Assembly: GCF_033568475.1 (NCBI RefSeq) | Contig: NC_133123.1 | Span: 141,376,062 to 141,440,061, forward strand | From: Henckelia pumila | Lineage: Eukaryota > Streptophyta > Magnoliopsida > Lamiales > Gesneriaceae | DNA length: 64,000 nt | Reading direction: 5' to 3' | Shown: positions 12,641 through 23,883 of the stretch, piece after piece | Position numbering within the stretch: the stretch's first letter is position 1 | Layout of the letters: each line of letters starts with the position of its first letter | Position numbers and translations under genes: made by a program | The notes under the pieces: model-generated | Told to the model about the DNA's origin: nothing | The model's input: the letters and a program-made list of their open reading frames with translations, nothing else | The model's database searches: none

Positions 12641-13355
12641 ATTTTTGAAAAATGCAACTCTAAATACTAAACTTAAACTTTTGTTTGGCTTGAGTACCTA
12701 TTTCCAAGTTGACCTTTTTAAAGATCTCTCGAACGTTACCGGAAAAGTCTTGAAGTACTCTAGCCATCGAATGAAATGATCACAGCGGGAATGTTAGCGT
12801 TTATTTGAATGCCACGTATAATACTCCAAACTATCGGCATGCCTAAAAGGCAATGAATGAATAATGGTCACTATCTCGTCTATATACAATGTGACATGAT
12901 AATATTTATTATGCTTAGAACTCAATTAATCTGGACGTGATATTGATCATAATGAAATTCATCATCCAAACACTCGACCAATATCCCAGTTAAACTAATC
13001 GACTTTGGTCAAATACGTGAGCGATCGTCTAGCCTGTGCTTGTGAATATTCTGAAATAGAGCATATACTCTCACGAATCCAGATTCATAGTAATGGTTTG
13101 CAACCTCGAAAAAATAAATGATTATGAATTTTTTCTTAACAAATTTATGAAAAAAAAATAAGGCTTTTTGTCGAGTGTGCTTAAGTTAATACCCTAAGAT
13201 ATATATTTAATACTAGATCATGTAAGATGCATTGATAAAAAATTAATGAATCCCATGAATATTGATAATTGTTCAATTTAGATACGATATTATCCTAAAT
13301 TTAGCTTCTCATCACATTTGATAAAATAAAACCTATATTATATATATCATGGGTT
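12641..13355. other. Intergenic stretch with no recognised feature
   Basis: AT-rich sequence lies between the viral fossil and the reductase promoter. I see no credible reading frame, RNA gene or repeat boundary. The start may still hold decayed viral sequence, because the polymerase gene would be expected here. Confidence 0.5.
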
Positions 13356-13360
13356 GTGCA

Positions 13361-13367
13361 TATATAG
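13361..13367 (+). promoter_or_regulatory. Likely TATA box of the reductase gene
   Basis: TATATAG lies in the context GCATATATAGGC, about 122 bases upstream of the start codon at 13483. A transcription start about 30 bases downstream would leave a 5' leader of roughly 90 bases. Confidence 0.5.
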
Positions 13368-13482
13368 GCTACCCGAGACGCAACCTAGCACCACTTATTC
13401 TTTAATATCAAGTAATTAATTACATCTCTTTAGCACAATTAAGAACTTCTTGAGTTATAAAAAAAACAAAAAAAGCAAGAAG

Positions 13483-14835
13483 ATGGGCGAGAGGAGCAAG
13501 ATTCTGATAATTGGAGGAACAGGGTCCATAGGCAAATTCGTATTGGAAGCAAGTGTCAAATCCGGCCACCCCACGTTTGCTTTGTTCAGAGAGAGCACCA
13601 TTTCTGATTCTATTAAAGGCAAAATCGTGGAGGGTTTCAAGAACTCTGGTGTCACCATTCTTATTGTACGCACGTTTTTGTATTTACTTGGATCAAATTC
13701 CGTATCCATTAAAAGATTGCTTCTTAATTTTATGCTCCATCGGGTGATATTAATTGATTGGATTGGACCCTTTAATTTGCTTTTAATTATATGCAGGGTG
13801 ATTTGAATGATCACGAGAGTTTGGTGAAGGCTATAAAGCAAGTGGATGTGGTCATATCCACTGTTGGGCGCTCTCAGTTGACTGATCAAGTGAAGATCGT
13901 TGTTGCTATTAAAGAGGCTGGAAATGTTAAGGTTTTATATATATATGCTTTCATTTTTCCTTGAAATTTGTATTTCGTGTATGTCAATGATGTCTTGTGC
14001 ATGTGGTGTAAGTTGTTTCACTCTTAAATTTCATGGTCCGATCCATTTCTAAATCCAAATTACCATTTTTGTTGTATGTATATATGTTGCAGAGATTCTT
14101 GCCTTCGGAATACGGGATAGATGTAGACCGCGATCGAGCTGTTGAACCAGCAAAGTCTGTAACTGAAACTAAAGCTCAAATCCGCAGAGCAGTGGAAGCA
14201 CAAGGAATACCTTACACCTATGTGACTTCCTACTATTTCGCGAGCTATTCGCTTTCAACTCTAATTCAACCAGGCGCTACTGCTCCTCCCAGAGATAAAG
14301 TTATTATCTTAGGAGATGGTAACGTTAATGGTACGTATCATATTTTTTTACATGAATTTTATTAAAACAGTATATAAAGAAATCAATTACATACATCTAA
14401 CAAATTAAATAAACTACATATATATATTATTTCTACTTCGTATTAATTTGTCCCCGCTTTGCAGCTGTCTTCAATTGTGATCACGATATTGCAACATATA
14501 CGATCAAAGCAGTGGATGATCCGAGAACACTGAACAAGATTTTGTACATCAAGCCACCCAAGAATATCTATTCATTCAATGATCTTGTTTCGTTGTGGGA
14601 GAAGAAGATTGGTAAAACACTGGAGAAAGAGTATGTTCCCGAAGAACAAATCTTGAAACAAATTGCAGAAGCTCCGAACTATATAAGCAAATTCTTGCTC
14701 TCGCTCAACCACTCCATTTTTGTGAATGGGGGTCATACAAACGAGATCGATCCCACATTCGGGGTTGAGGCCTCGGAGCTTTATCCAGAGGTTGAATACA
14801 AAACAGTGGAAGAGTATCTTCATCAGTTTGTTTAA
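13483..14835 (+). CDS. Phenylcoumaran benzylic ether reductase / isoflavone reductase-like protein
   Basis: NADPH-dependent reductase of the atypical short-chain dehydrogenase (NmrA/PCBER) family, which acts on lignan and phenylcoumaran-type substrates in the cytosol. Four exons join cleanly: 13483-13665, 13797-13931, 14093-14330 and 14465-14835, all with GT-AG introns, giving 308 aa, the usual PCBER length. Seen directly: the dinucleotide-binding loop GGTGSIG near residues 10-16, the family block RFLPSEYGIDVDR (about 107-119), the expected catalytic lysine in TETKAQIRR (K133), YTYVTSYYFASY, and the C-terminal ASELYPEVEYKTVEEYL. The start is the first ATG followed at once by the Rossmann strand. 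No disruptions were found. PCBER versus isoflavone or related reductase activity cannot be separated from sequence alone; isoflavone chemistry is unlikely outside legumes. Confidence 0.93.
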
Positions 14836-14899
14836 GAATATTTAAATCTTGTTTCAAGGTGTTAGTTTATATATATAGTATGTGATGCATGCGTCTATG

Positions 14900-15690
14900 T
14901 TATTGTTGTGTGTATTAATTAATTAATTAATTAATGAATAATAAATGAACAAATAAATGTGTGTGTTGAATTTGGTATGATATAAAAGTCTTGTTTGTTC
15001 AGAATTAAAAATAAAAATAAAAAATCCGTGCCTACTTCGTATTTCTTTGTTTCTATTTAATCTCCGTTTTCATTATATCCCAAATCTTTACCAATTAACC
15101 AACAAACAAAACTACTACTTGTTAAAAATAACTTCTTATTGCATCGAAACATATAAAAACATATAAAATACGGACTAATTTGGCTAAACATTGAAACTTG
15201 GTAAAATAAAATTGTTGAATGCATTGAAAAATGATACCATTCAGTAGTACACTTTGAATGCTGAAATTGGTAGATCTATAATAAAAAAAAAATGGTGTGT
15301 GAATATTGTTGAAGAAGAAATGAAAGAATAAATATGCTTAGGAATAATTCTCGTTGTTGTAGCGAATTGAAGGACCCAATATTATTTTTTAAAAAATATA
15401 TAATTTCATAATGATTTAATAATATCACTGTAGCGGTAAGATCATTTTTATATAATTATTTCAAAAAAATTATTACTAAGTATTAGTCCAGCGATCTATC
15501 TAGCGAAAATCGAACCTGAGATTAAATGATTTAAGAGTCTCGGCATTAACCATGAAGATAAGGTCTCTTCGCCAATTTTAGACTTCTTTTAATTGTATCC
15601 AAGACTTCATTATTTGTACATAAAGAATCCAATAAGAGTAGTTAAAAACGTAAAAAACTTTTCAATACCTCTAAACTTTCATATAATTTT
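14900..15690. other. AT-rich intergenic stretch
   Basis: The 3' flank of the reductase gene contains a short ATTA repeat near 14915-14935 and long A/T runs. No gene or defined element was recognised. Confidence 0.5.
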
Positions 15691-15848
15691 ATTTATAAAA
15701 AAAAATTTGAAAAGTTGAAAAAACCAATTTTGAATTCTCTGAACTTGTTTAAACTTTAAACTCAACGAAAATTTATTTTAAATACCACAAAACCTCTATA
15801 GGATATACATAAATCCGGATTGGATATCTTTAAATAATTAAATTCAAT
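15690..15848 (-). repeat. Decayed terminal fragment of the inverted-repeat family also present at 20528-22088
   Basis: The segment ending AAATCCGGATTGGATATC, and its internal phrase TTTTAAATACCACAAAACCTCTATAG, match the right-hand end of the element at 20528-22088 (TTTTGAATACCACAAAACTTCTGTAG, then TCCGGATTGAATACACCCC). Only one end is recognisable here. It is probably an old relic of the same non-autonomous DNA transposon family. Confidence 0.45.
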
Positions 15849-15949
15849 AAAAATATTTTACAGTCCCTTAATTTGTAATCATTGTCATTTGTCAATGTAG
15901 ATATAAAATTTTGATTGATTATCATAAATAAAAATTCAATAATACTTTA

Positions 15950-16743
15950 ATTATTTAAGAGTAAAAATTATTTTGGTACATGAACTATTGATAAAATGTC
16001 ATATTGATACATGAACTATTGAAAATTGTTTAATTGGTATATGATCAAACTCAAAAGTCAATTTTATCCTTTACTTAAATTACTTTTAAATTGAATATTG
16101 TTATTAAATTGATTAATTGAACTATTAACATATTTTTGTCTTTTAAATTATTATATTAATTACAATTGTAAATATAAATTTATATTTATTAATTACTATA
16201 CTATAAAAAATATTATATATAATTATATGAAAAAGTATTTAACATAAAATTTATAGATTATAAATGAAAGACACACACATATATATAAATTTTAATTTGA
16301 TTAATATAAAGAATAATATTATAACATAGATAAAAATAAAAATATATATCTTTTATTATATATTTTTAATATATATTATTTTTGAATATATAATTTATCA
16401 ATTGTTATATATGTAGGTACATGTTTGAATTAATTAATATTTATAATGTTTCGTACAATAAGTACATCCCTTTTCTATAAAATAAATTTAAATAAATATA
16501 AATTTATGTTTATAATTGAATTAATAAAATAATTTTTAAAAATAAATTGTGTATCTATTTTAATTTATAAAAAATATTAGACTTTTTAAAATAATGTAAA
16601 TACTTTAAAATAATGTCTGTGAAGTGTAAAATTGACTTTAAAAGTTGATTATGTACCAATTAAACCATTTTCAATAGTTCATGTACCAATTTAACATTTT
16701 ACCAATAATTCGTGTATCAAAATAAATTTTATTCATTATTTAA
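15950..16743. mobile_element. Mutator-like non-autonomous element (long-TIR MITE) with 9-bp target duplication
   Basis: The element proper is 15959-16734 (776 bp). Its ends are inverted repeats of about 111 bp (15959-16069 and 16624-16734): the left begins GAGTAAAAATTATTTTGGTA and the complement of the right begins GAATAAAATTTATTTTGATA. Identical 9-bp direct repeats ATTATTTAA flank it at 15950-15958 and 16735-16743. Long terminal inverted repeats with 9-bp duplications are the hallmark of Mutator-like elements. The 550-bp centre is almost pure A/T with no reading frame, so the element is non-autonomous. Confidence 0.9.
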
Positions 16744-16744
16744 T

Positions 16745-17110
16745 ACGATAAAGTACAGATTCCACTGCTCCTCCTCAATAGTGACTCTTATTTTTGGACC
16801 TGGTGCTGACTGCCGAGCATCACCGTATAATTAAACAGGCTCCACATGAAAATTACTTCTTCCCAATTGAATTGTAGATCTACCCACTCCACCTCTTAAG
16901 GTTTGTTCCTGCATGACGTGAGAGGAAAATTACTTGTAAATGTGACAAAGATGAAGCTTCAGACTACAGCATTTTGCCTAGACTTTTACACATTAATCGT
17001 TAATTTTTCATGTAATTTTTTATCGAATTAAATTTAAGCTTCACAAACATTTTCAAAATATCTTCGCTTTCTTGCGAAATATGATTAAATCAAAACTGCC
17101 AGGTTTTCCA
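16745..17110. other. Intergenic stretch with no recognised feature
   Basis: Less AT-rich than its surroundings between 16750 and 16990, but no open frame or repeat boundary was found. Confidence 0.45.
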
Positions 17111-17111
17111 G

Positions 17112-17191
17112 GGATCCAGGCGGATTCGAACCGCCATCCTCTCAACGCGTATAAGCAATTGCGCGCTTTTCCAAGTTTAAGCTATGGATCC
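17112..17191 (-). tRNA. tRNA-like gene with long variable arm, anticodon uncertain
   Basis: On the minus strand an 80-base stretch folds as a tRNA: a perfect 7-bp acceptor stem (GGATCCA with TGGATCC), a D-arm GCTT...AAGC, and a perfect 5-bp T-stem around a canonical loop (GGCGG-TTCGAAT-CCGCC). Both internal Pol III boxes look usable (TAGCTTAAACTTGG and GGTTCGAATCC). The variable region is about 14 bases, suggesting a class II (Ser/Leu-like) tRNA. The anticodon stem is poor: the best pairing leaves one mismatch and an 8-base loop ATTGCTTA, so no anticodon can be assigned. It is either a decayed tRNA gene, a tRNA-derived sequence, or a non-canonical tRNA-like RNA. Confidence 0.55.
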
Positions 17192-17199
17192 ATCACATG

Positions 17200-18560
17200 C
17201 CTACGTAACTAAAAATATCCGTTAGCTTCTCAAAAAAAAAAAATTCCCGTTCCTCGATGGCTATGAAGCATAAATGCAGACAAACCAATTCTCATCACGA
17301 CATTCCAACAGCACCCTAGATTGTCACAAAAAAATCTCCAATTGAATTGTTTTCCAAAACCAAATTTTTTCCCTTGGTATAATTTTCTAATTTCAAGTGG
17401 GAATCATTTTGCGTTAAATACTAGAACCTCAGGATCACAACAAAATATAAATCCTGCACTACCAACCTATTAACATTACCCAACAAGACAAGCCATTCTC
17501 CGCTTGCCTTGAAAAACTTACTGTGTACCATTTTATGAACATATTCTGCAGAGTTCATCATTGACAGAACCAAGGAACGTGAAAACATAACAAGCAACAG
17601 AAAACAGCTACGGATTAAAAATGAGATCTTGGTTGTAGACCATAATCAGCCCCGTTTCCAGTTAAAGACCGCAATCAGTTTGTCACTCTTGAGGGCGCAT
17701 TACTTGATTTTATGGAGCAGAAAGGTATAAGCAGCAGTAAATCCTACTCCATGGACATAAAGTTGGAGTAAATATAATGCAAAAGACATAAAAAGTAGAT
17801 AATATGCAAGATATGCAAAAGATGCGTGACACCAAACACACTTCGATCATCAAAACACGTTCGAAACACAAAATTCCTGTAAAATATACCGAGCCTCCTG
17901 AGAACAAATCTAGTATGAATTTCAATACCCAAAGCATGCGTTTATAAAACAGAAAAGACTTGAAGTTCATGATGATACCGTATACAACATCACTTGTTGA
18001 AGGCATTGACCATAACCCTCCCACGACCTTATAATGGCACACAATAATGGCAGCATTAAAGGTAGTGAGAGTAGAATCGGCCATTGAGATAGAGATATCA
18101 CACATCGGCGCAAAATTACAGAGATTTGCAGCAAACAACTTCAACAAGAGAAATATAACAGAAATTCCCCAACAGCAACATTGTCTTTAGAGCTCACTGA
18201 ACAATCTAGCCGTGTCGGCAACAATCGAGTCAAGCAGTTCTTTCCACCATTGCAAGCATATCACTTTATGCACCAAAAGAGGTGGCGCAAGGTCATGAAT
18301 CAATTGCACTCTCCGCGGGTAGGAAGCTTTATTATATACAAGACAATCATCTCAACCCTGCCCGAAGCCTTAATTTTCTATGTACAGTCTTCAATCGGAT
18401 ACAAATCATAAATAACTCAAATTACAACATTAACACTAGAGATGTTCTGAAACCTGAACGTTAAAGATATGAGTTCTATGATAAAGTCTCATGCACTTGC
18501 ACCAAATAGAGAAAGACCCCGATATTATGGAAATTTTATATAAATAAATATAAATGAATT
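17200..18560. other. Intergenic or transcribed stretch, no credible coding region
   Basis: Base composition is closer to genic DNA than the neighbouring AT deserts, but the open frames (for example a 145-codon minus-strand frame at 17710-18147) look like chance: hydrophobic and Cys-rich with no family resemblance. It may be the 3' part of the minus-strand unit described at 18610-20110. Confidence 0.3.
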
Positions 18561-18609
18561 AAACTAGAAAGAGAGAATTAAGTTAATCACCATAGGTTCG
18601 TCAATCAGC

Positions 18610-20110
18610 TGATACAACATCCGGTCGGAATCGGGCTGGGATATTACCAATTCCTAGCTGGAGCTTGAAATACTGAAATTTATTTTCTTGTTTTACTTTT
18701 AATTTAATAGATATACAACCTTTTAAAGACCTCAACTAACAAACTTGTGTGTGTTGCGGTGTTGCTAGATATAGTAACGTAATTTTATTAATCGTGCACA
18801 TGTAGATACATCTTCACGAGGTGCGTTTGCAGTTTAAATAATTACCTAACTCCAGTATCTTCAACAAAGACGAAAAGAGTTCATTTGTACCTTCACATTA
18901 GTGATGCATCGGGTGACTGGTCCTGGCGTTGACATGCTTTCTCAGTTTAATTCAGATTGGTCTTGAATGGGATGTTACGTGATATTGTATATTCAGTTAC
19001 TTTTATGGACAAACCATTCAAGACCAAACTGATCGGATTGATTGCTGGAAGTTCGGCCATCGAGCGCATAACTAAAACAAATGACAGAAAGCAGGAAAGG
19101 GGAAAAAAAACGACACCGCACACAAGAGGGGAGAGCCGGGCAAAATCCCGTACCATCTCCCCTCAAAACCCAAAAAACTTATTTATTGAATTTGGCGACC
19201 TGCCATGCGAGCTCACCCATCATGGCAAAGGTCATTAGACAACCACCACAAGTCGTCTTCCGCACTCATTTTTTTTTACACTTGAATATACATCCTCACC
19301 GCTACTAGGCTCACAAACACAAAGTTAACGAAACAATAACATAAGTGACACACTTGATTGATTATAAAGTTACTCAAACCGTCAGAGAGCGTGTATTCTC
19401 TTCAGCATGGCCGTAGCTTTGGCTCTAGTCATCAATCCAGATTTAGGCACCAAATTGACGAGGCTTGTAATTTCCAGAGCATTCGAAATAGGATCCCAGC
19501 TGAAAAAAGCTCGGGTCAATGGACAATAACAGCCTCAGGGCCTAAAGAAAACGAAAAAAAAATTAAGCAAAAAATACAACATATAAGCTCGTATATAACG
19601 AGAATTTTAATAAAAACTATCCACAAGCGACTGAAACATGATTCTCTGCAAGCAATCAACACACCGATATATCACGCATGCATACCAATAAAGAAATACG
19701 AACATGACTTGAAAAGTGCGTCATACAGATCTATAATTACCTTGATCCATCAGCCTGATTCCAGATTCAGATCTACCCGATCAACGACAGACCACATCAA
19801 TTATTGAACCGATTAAAGATCAGCAGGAGGCCCGTACGGATGAACCCCATAATTGGATTTCCCTGCTTCAGAACATGTGATCCGAAGCATCTGAGTGTGA
19901 GCTGCACCGGAGAAGATCACCTCGTCCAACTTAGACGGAGCTCCGAGCGGCCAGATGATTAAATCGCCGAAAGCGAACGGCGGAGCCAATAAGCTTCGAG
20001 GCCATAATCAAAACGTAGATCGTTGCACGATCTGACGGGATCTGCGATAAAATTCAGAAAAGCAGAAACGGCTAAGCGTAGATCTGAGAGAAGGAGGAGA
20101 GCCACACACG
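18610..20110 (-). other. Probable minus-strand transcription unit with short exons, identity unresolved
   Basis: Several splice signals line up on the minus strand. A consensus donor follows ATCAAG at 19741, and a pyrimidine-rich acceptor (TTTCTTTAG) lies before 19541, defining a 199-base intron. A second acceptor (AATTTCAG) sits before about 18677 and opens a 23-codon frame ending FRPDVVSAD and a stop. Upstream exon sequence contains a short frame MASKLIGSAVRFRRFNHLAA starting at 20005, and other short frames. No arrangement gives a protein I recognise. It could be a small-protein gene with exons I have misjoined or a non-coding RNA. The upstream sequence at 20120-20300 is promoter-like and less AT-rich. 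Confidence 0.28.
18952..19032. other. Foldback with 20-bp near-perfect arms
   Basis: The arms TCAGATTGGTCTTGAATGGG (18952-18971) and the complement of CCATTCAAGACCAAACTGA (about 19013-19031) pair over about 19 bases with one mismatch, around a loop of about 40 bases. The size and near-perfect pairing are compatible with a small-RNA precursor, but a chance or MITE-derived hairpin is as likely. I recognise no known plant microRNA in the arms. Confidence 0.4.
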
Positions 20111-20417
20111 CCTCTGTGGCGGCAACAGGAAAGAAGGAGATGAGATATGCACGGCATGAGTCATAAGATAATGAGGTTATTTATTGAGCTGGTCAGATGA
20201 TCCAACGGCTACGGATGATTTGTTTGGCGGATCTTTCAACGGTTGGATACGCATGAACCCCGCGGTTTTGACGGGAAAAAATTGGGCTGGTTAGGGTTGG
20301 CGGAATAATCGACGGTTGTGATTGGATCCCAATATGGAGAAAGACTCGAGTGCAACGTGAAACTTCATAGTTTTTTAATAAAAATAAAACTAGTCATCGG
20401 CACGTATCGTGACATTA

Positions 20418-20510
20418 AAGATTTCGATTTTATGCTTAAAAAAAAAAGAAGAAAGATTTCGATTTTATGCTTAAAAAAAAAGAGAAGAAATATTTCGATT
20501 TGATTACAAT
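20418..20510. repeat. Two-unit tandem repeat
   Basis: GATTTCGATTTTATGCTTAA followed by an A/G-rich tail occurs twice with a period of about 38-40 bp. It is low-complexity sequence next to the left end of the inverted-repeat element. Confidence 0.7.
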
Positions 20511-20776
20511 ATTTTATAAAATTAAGGTGGGTGTATTTAATCCAGAGTTTTGATGACTTTTAGTGACTTTTTAAAATGATAGACTTTTATGGAGTTGATG
20601 GATTTTTATTGACTTTTATAGAATCTCGCGGATTTACAAACAGATTTTCATGGATTCTTTGTAGACTTTTGCAGGACTTTTATAGAGATTTGTAAACTTT
20701 TCATACAATTACATGAATTTGTATCTTAAATATATCTTTTTTTTTCTTTGAAGTAATAATTGTTTGACATAAATAA

Positions 20777-21291
20777 TAATTTTATGGAAAAATTGCAAAT
20801 TAAGTCATGTATGTTTGACACTTTGCGATTGTAGTTCTCTATATTTTCACGTTTCAGTTTTAGTCATTCATGTTCTATTTTTGGCAATTTCGGTCCTTTC
20901 TATTCAAAAATGTTTACGTGGCACTGTACATGTCAGCTCCACATCAGCACTGAATTTGTGTCACGTCAGCGCCACGTCGGAAAATGATTAAAATTGCCGA
21001 AAAAATTAAGATAGCGGTTTGCGATTTTGGTCATCTATGTTTTCACATTTCAGTTAGTCCTGCATGTTTTATTTTTGGCAATTTCAGTCCTTTTATTAAA
21101 AAATGCTTATGTGGCACTGTACACGTCAGCTCCACATCAGCATTGAATTAATGCCACGTAAAAAAAAAGACTAAAATTGTAAAAAAAAAAATAAAGATAA
21201 CGGACTAAAATTAAAATATGAAAATATAAAGGACTGAAATCGCAAAATGATAAACATACAGGACAAAAAAAATAATTTTTCCTAAATTTAT
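20777..21291. mobile_element. Mutator-like MITE nested in the element at 20528-22088
   Basis: The element 20786-21282 (497 bp) starts GGAAAAATTGCAAATTAAGT, and its complement starts GGAAAAATTATTTTTTTTGT; the arms then share TGTATGTTTGACACTTTGCGA-like sequence. The flanks TAATTTTAT (20777-20785) and TAAATTTAT (21283-21291) agree at 8 of 9 positions, a Mutator-type duplication. The interior has two direct copies of a unit of about 160 bp containing GGCACTGTACATGTCAGCTC and a GCCACGT motif. Confidence 0.8.
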
Positions 21292-21343
21292 TTGAAATAT
21301 TTTTTTTAATTTATTGATGAAAATGAATTTCATTTATTTTAAA

Positions 21344-21345
21344 TG

Positions 21346-21372
<27 letters not shown>
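21344..21372. repeat. (AT)n microsatellite
   Basis: About 14 AT units lie inside the larger inverted-repeat element. Confidence 0.9.
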
Positions 21373-21378
<6 letters not shown>

Positions 21379-22370
21379 AACAAAATTATAAAGTAAAAAC
21401 TTTGCGATGGTGTAAAATTATTTTTAAAAAAAAACATATGATAATTTATAAATCATTTTATCAATTATATCATAAAAATTTATTTATTTTTTTATCATGT
21501 CTGTTATCCGCTATTCAAATATTTGAATTAAATCATATTATAATTTATTGAATCATATATTATTATCATTAAATATTATAATTATTGATATAAATCATAT
21601 ATTAAAAAGCCCAAAATATTTGGAAAATTTCAATTTTTTAAATAATATTTTTTTTTTTTGATTTTTGGAGAAGAATGAAAAAATACATATATAGGAGAGA
21701 GTGAGATTGAGAGGGGTGAGATAGTGAAGAGTGATAAAATGTGAGAAAAAGATATAAATTATGGGTTTTATAAGTTTAGAAATCCATCCAAATCTTTGGG
21801 TTAGACCAAAGACATTTTTTTACAAAATATAGTTGTACCTTAAGCATTAATTTTTGTATGTTCATGATTTTCATGGAGTTATTAAAAGTTCATTGACATT
21901 TTGAATAACATTAGACTTTTATAGAGTTTTTAAAAGTCAAGGTTGAATACCACTTGACTTTTAAAACTCTAAAAAAGTTTATTTTGAATACCACAAAACT
22001 TCTGTAGAGTTTATAAAAGTCATGATTGAATACCACTAAACTTTTAAAATTCATAAAAGTCATTAATTCTCCGGATTGAATACACCCCTTTAAATTAAAT
22101 AGGACATAGAATTTAATAAGATGGTTTTTTTTTTTTTACAATTATAAAACATAAAGATCTACTTGCACTTTATAAAATTAAATATATATTAAAATTAAGG
22201 GTAAATTGTGTGAAAGGAGTTTTGGAATTAAGATAAAATTAATTATGTAGTAATTATTAATTAAATTTAAATGTGTGAAATTCAATTTAGAATTAAGAAA
22301 AAGTTACACCAAAATATTAAACTTATTATTTTGAGTTTAGCCTTCTTAAATATGAGGCTCTGAATTGGTT

Positions 22371-23110
22371 CTGCAAACTAGGGGTGGAATCGGGTCGGGA
22401 CCCATCCCGTAACCCCCTTACCCGATTCCCGTTCCGATAGAAATTGAGATATTTTTTTTCTCCCGATCCCGCATCCGATAAGTTTTGGGACCCGAATGTT
22501 CGAGATCCCGAACATTCGGGATCCCGTCGGATCGAAAAAGGGTAATCCCGAATAATATTTTTTAAAAAAAATTATATGAAAATATTTTTTAAAAAAAATA
22601 ATGAAAAAAATTAAACAATTTCTTAATAATACATTACAAATAAATTAAAATTTCTTTATATATAACCATTAGAAAACTAAAACATTTTTTTAGTACATTA
22701 CAAATAAACTAAAACAACTACTTGATTAATAAAAAAAATATATAATTATTCATAATAATAAAAAAACAAAATAAAAATTTATAACTCAATGTTAATATTA
22801 AAAAAAAATAAATATAAAAAAAATTATATGGTCTAAATTATAAAACATTAATATTAAAACATAAAATTAAAATTTATTTTTTTAATTAAAAATATTATTT
22901 AAAAATATAATTTTTATATTTGGGTCGGGTCGGGAATCCCGTCGGGAAGAGTTGCCTATCCCGATCCCGATCCCAAAATTGATCGGGTCGGGAAAAATCC
23001 CGACCACTCGGGTCGGGAAAAGTTCGGGATGAGAAAAATTTGGAACGGGAACGGGTTGGAAATCGGGACGGGTCGGGATTTATGTAAAATTTGTCACCCC
23101 TACTGCAGAC
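22371..23110. mobile_element. hAT-type MITE with 8-bp target duplication
   Basis: The element 22379-23102 (724 bp) begins TAGGGGTGGAATCGGG and ends GTCACCCCTA, giving the inverted terminus TAGGGGTG typical of hAT elements. It is flanked by CTGCAAAC (22371-22378) and CTGCAGAC (23103-23110), an 8-bp duplication with one change. The ends are rich in CGGGTCGGG/CCCGATCCCG repeats in both orientations and would fold back on each other. The middle is AT-rich with no gene. An 80-codon Arg/Asp/Pro-rich frame here is only an effect of these repeats. Confidence 0.87.
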
Positions 23111-23149
23111 TGCAATGTGTGAGGATTGAATTTGCACATTGCTTTAAAA

Positions 23150-23880
23150 TTTCAATCAGACTTCATTTGAGAAATGTGATTTGGAAGGAAAACAAAATAA
23201 AATTTTAAAAAATTGATTGTTCTGAGAGATTTTTAAAGAAACAAAAAGAAAGAAGGGATAGTAAAATTTTCTCCATTTCAACCAAAAAAAAATTCGTCCA
23301 AAAGTAGGCGGAAATGGGAGGAAACACAAACAAAAAAATTCGATTTTAAATAAATTTAACTCATTTTCTTTCTTTTCTTTATTCAACTCTCAAATAAAGA
23401 AATACATCATTTCTCTTCTCTCCCTATTCCTCAGCTTCTCTACTTTTCTATTCTTTTTTTTCCCTTTCAACTTCCAAACTAAGCATCAATATAATAGATG
23501 GGCTGAAAAAATACCGATGGGCTACAACTCACTTTTTACCCTAAAAGATTAAGGGCCATGCCCACAACTTGATTTTATTAGACTTACTTGATTCGACCAA
23601 ACTGTTTAAAAGCTTAACTTTTAAATCAATAAGACTATTAAAAAATGACAGAAAAATTTTATTATCCTTTCACGAAAATCCTTTCAACTTCGTTTCCAAA
23701 TAAAAGAGAAGAAAAATATGGATAATAATAACTATAGAAATTTATAGAGAATAAGTATAGTAAATATATGGAATTTTACTATTTATGTGATTTTTAACTT
23801 ATTTTAAATTTAGTGTTATAGTGTTGGAGTTATAATATCTGATTTATTATGTTATACTGAAGAATCTGCCTAGCGGCGCC
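23150..23880. other. Intergenic stretch with no recognised feature
   Basis: Sequence of mixed composition with pyrimidine runs near 23360-23470. No credible gene, RNA or repeat boundary was recognised. Confidence 0.5.
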
Positions 23881-23883
23881 TAA

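Larger units (their letters stand above)
20528..22088. mobile_element. Non-autonomous DNA transposon with inverted ends, host of a nested MITE
   Basis: The left end reads GGGTGTATTTAATCCAGAG and the complement of the right end reads GGGTGTATTCAATCCGGAG. Both then run into AT-rich subterminal sequence rich in repeats of GACTTTTATAGAGTTT-like units, in opposite orientations at the two ends. Total length is 1561 bp, of which about 0.5 kb is a second element (20786-21282) inserted later. No coding capacity was found. The target duplication is not clear, so the superfamily is left open. Related fragments occur at 15690-15848 and 38850-39010, so this family is repeated locally. Confidence 0.72.

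Noticed and set aside
17710-18147. 145-codon minus-strand frame
   Set aside because: Composition (Cys, Phe and Ile-rich, no conserved pattern) and the lack of splice or start context point to chance.
22895-23137. Arg/Asp/Pro-rich minus-strand frame
   Set aside because: It is the translation of CGGGTCGGG/CCCGATCCC repeats at the end of a hAT-type MITE, not a gene.
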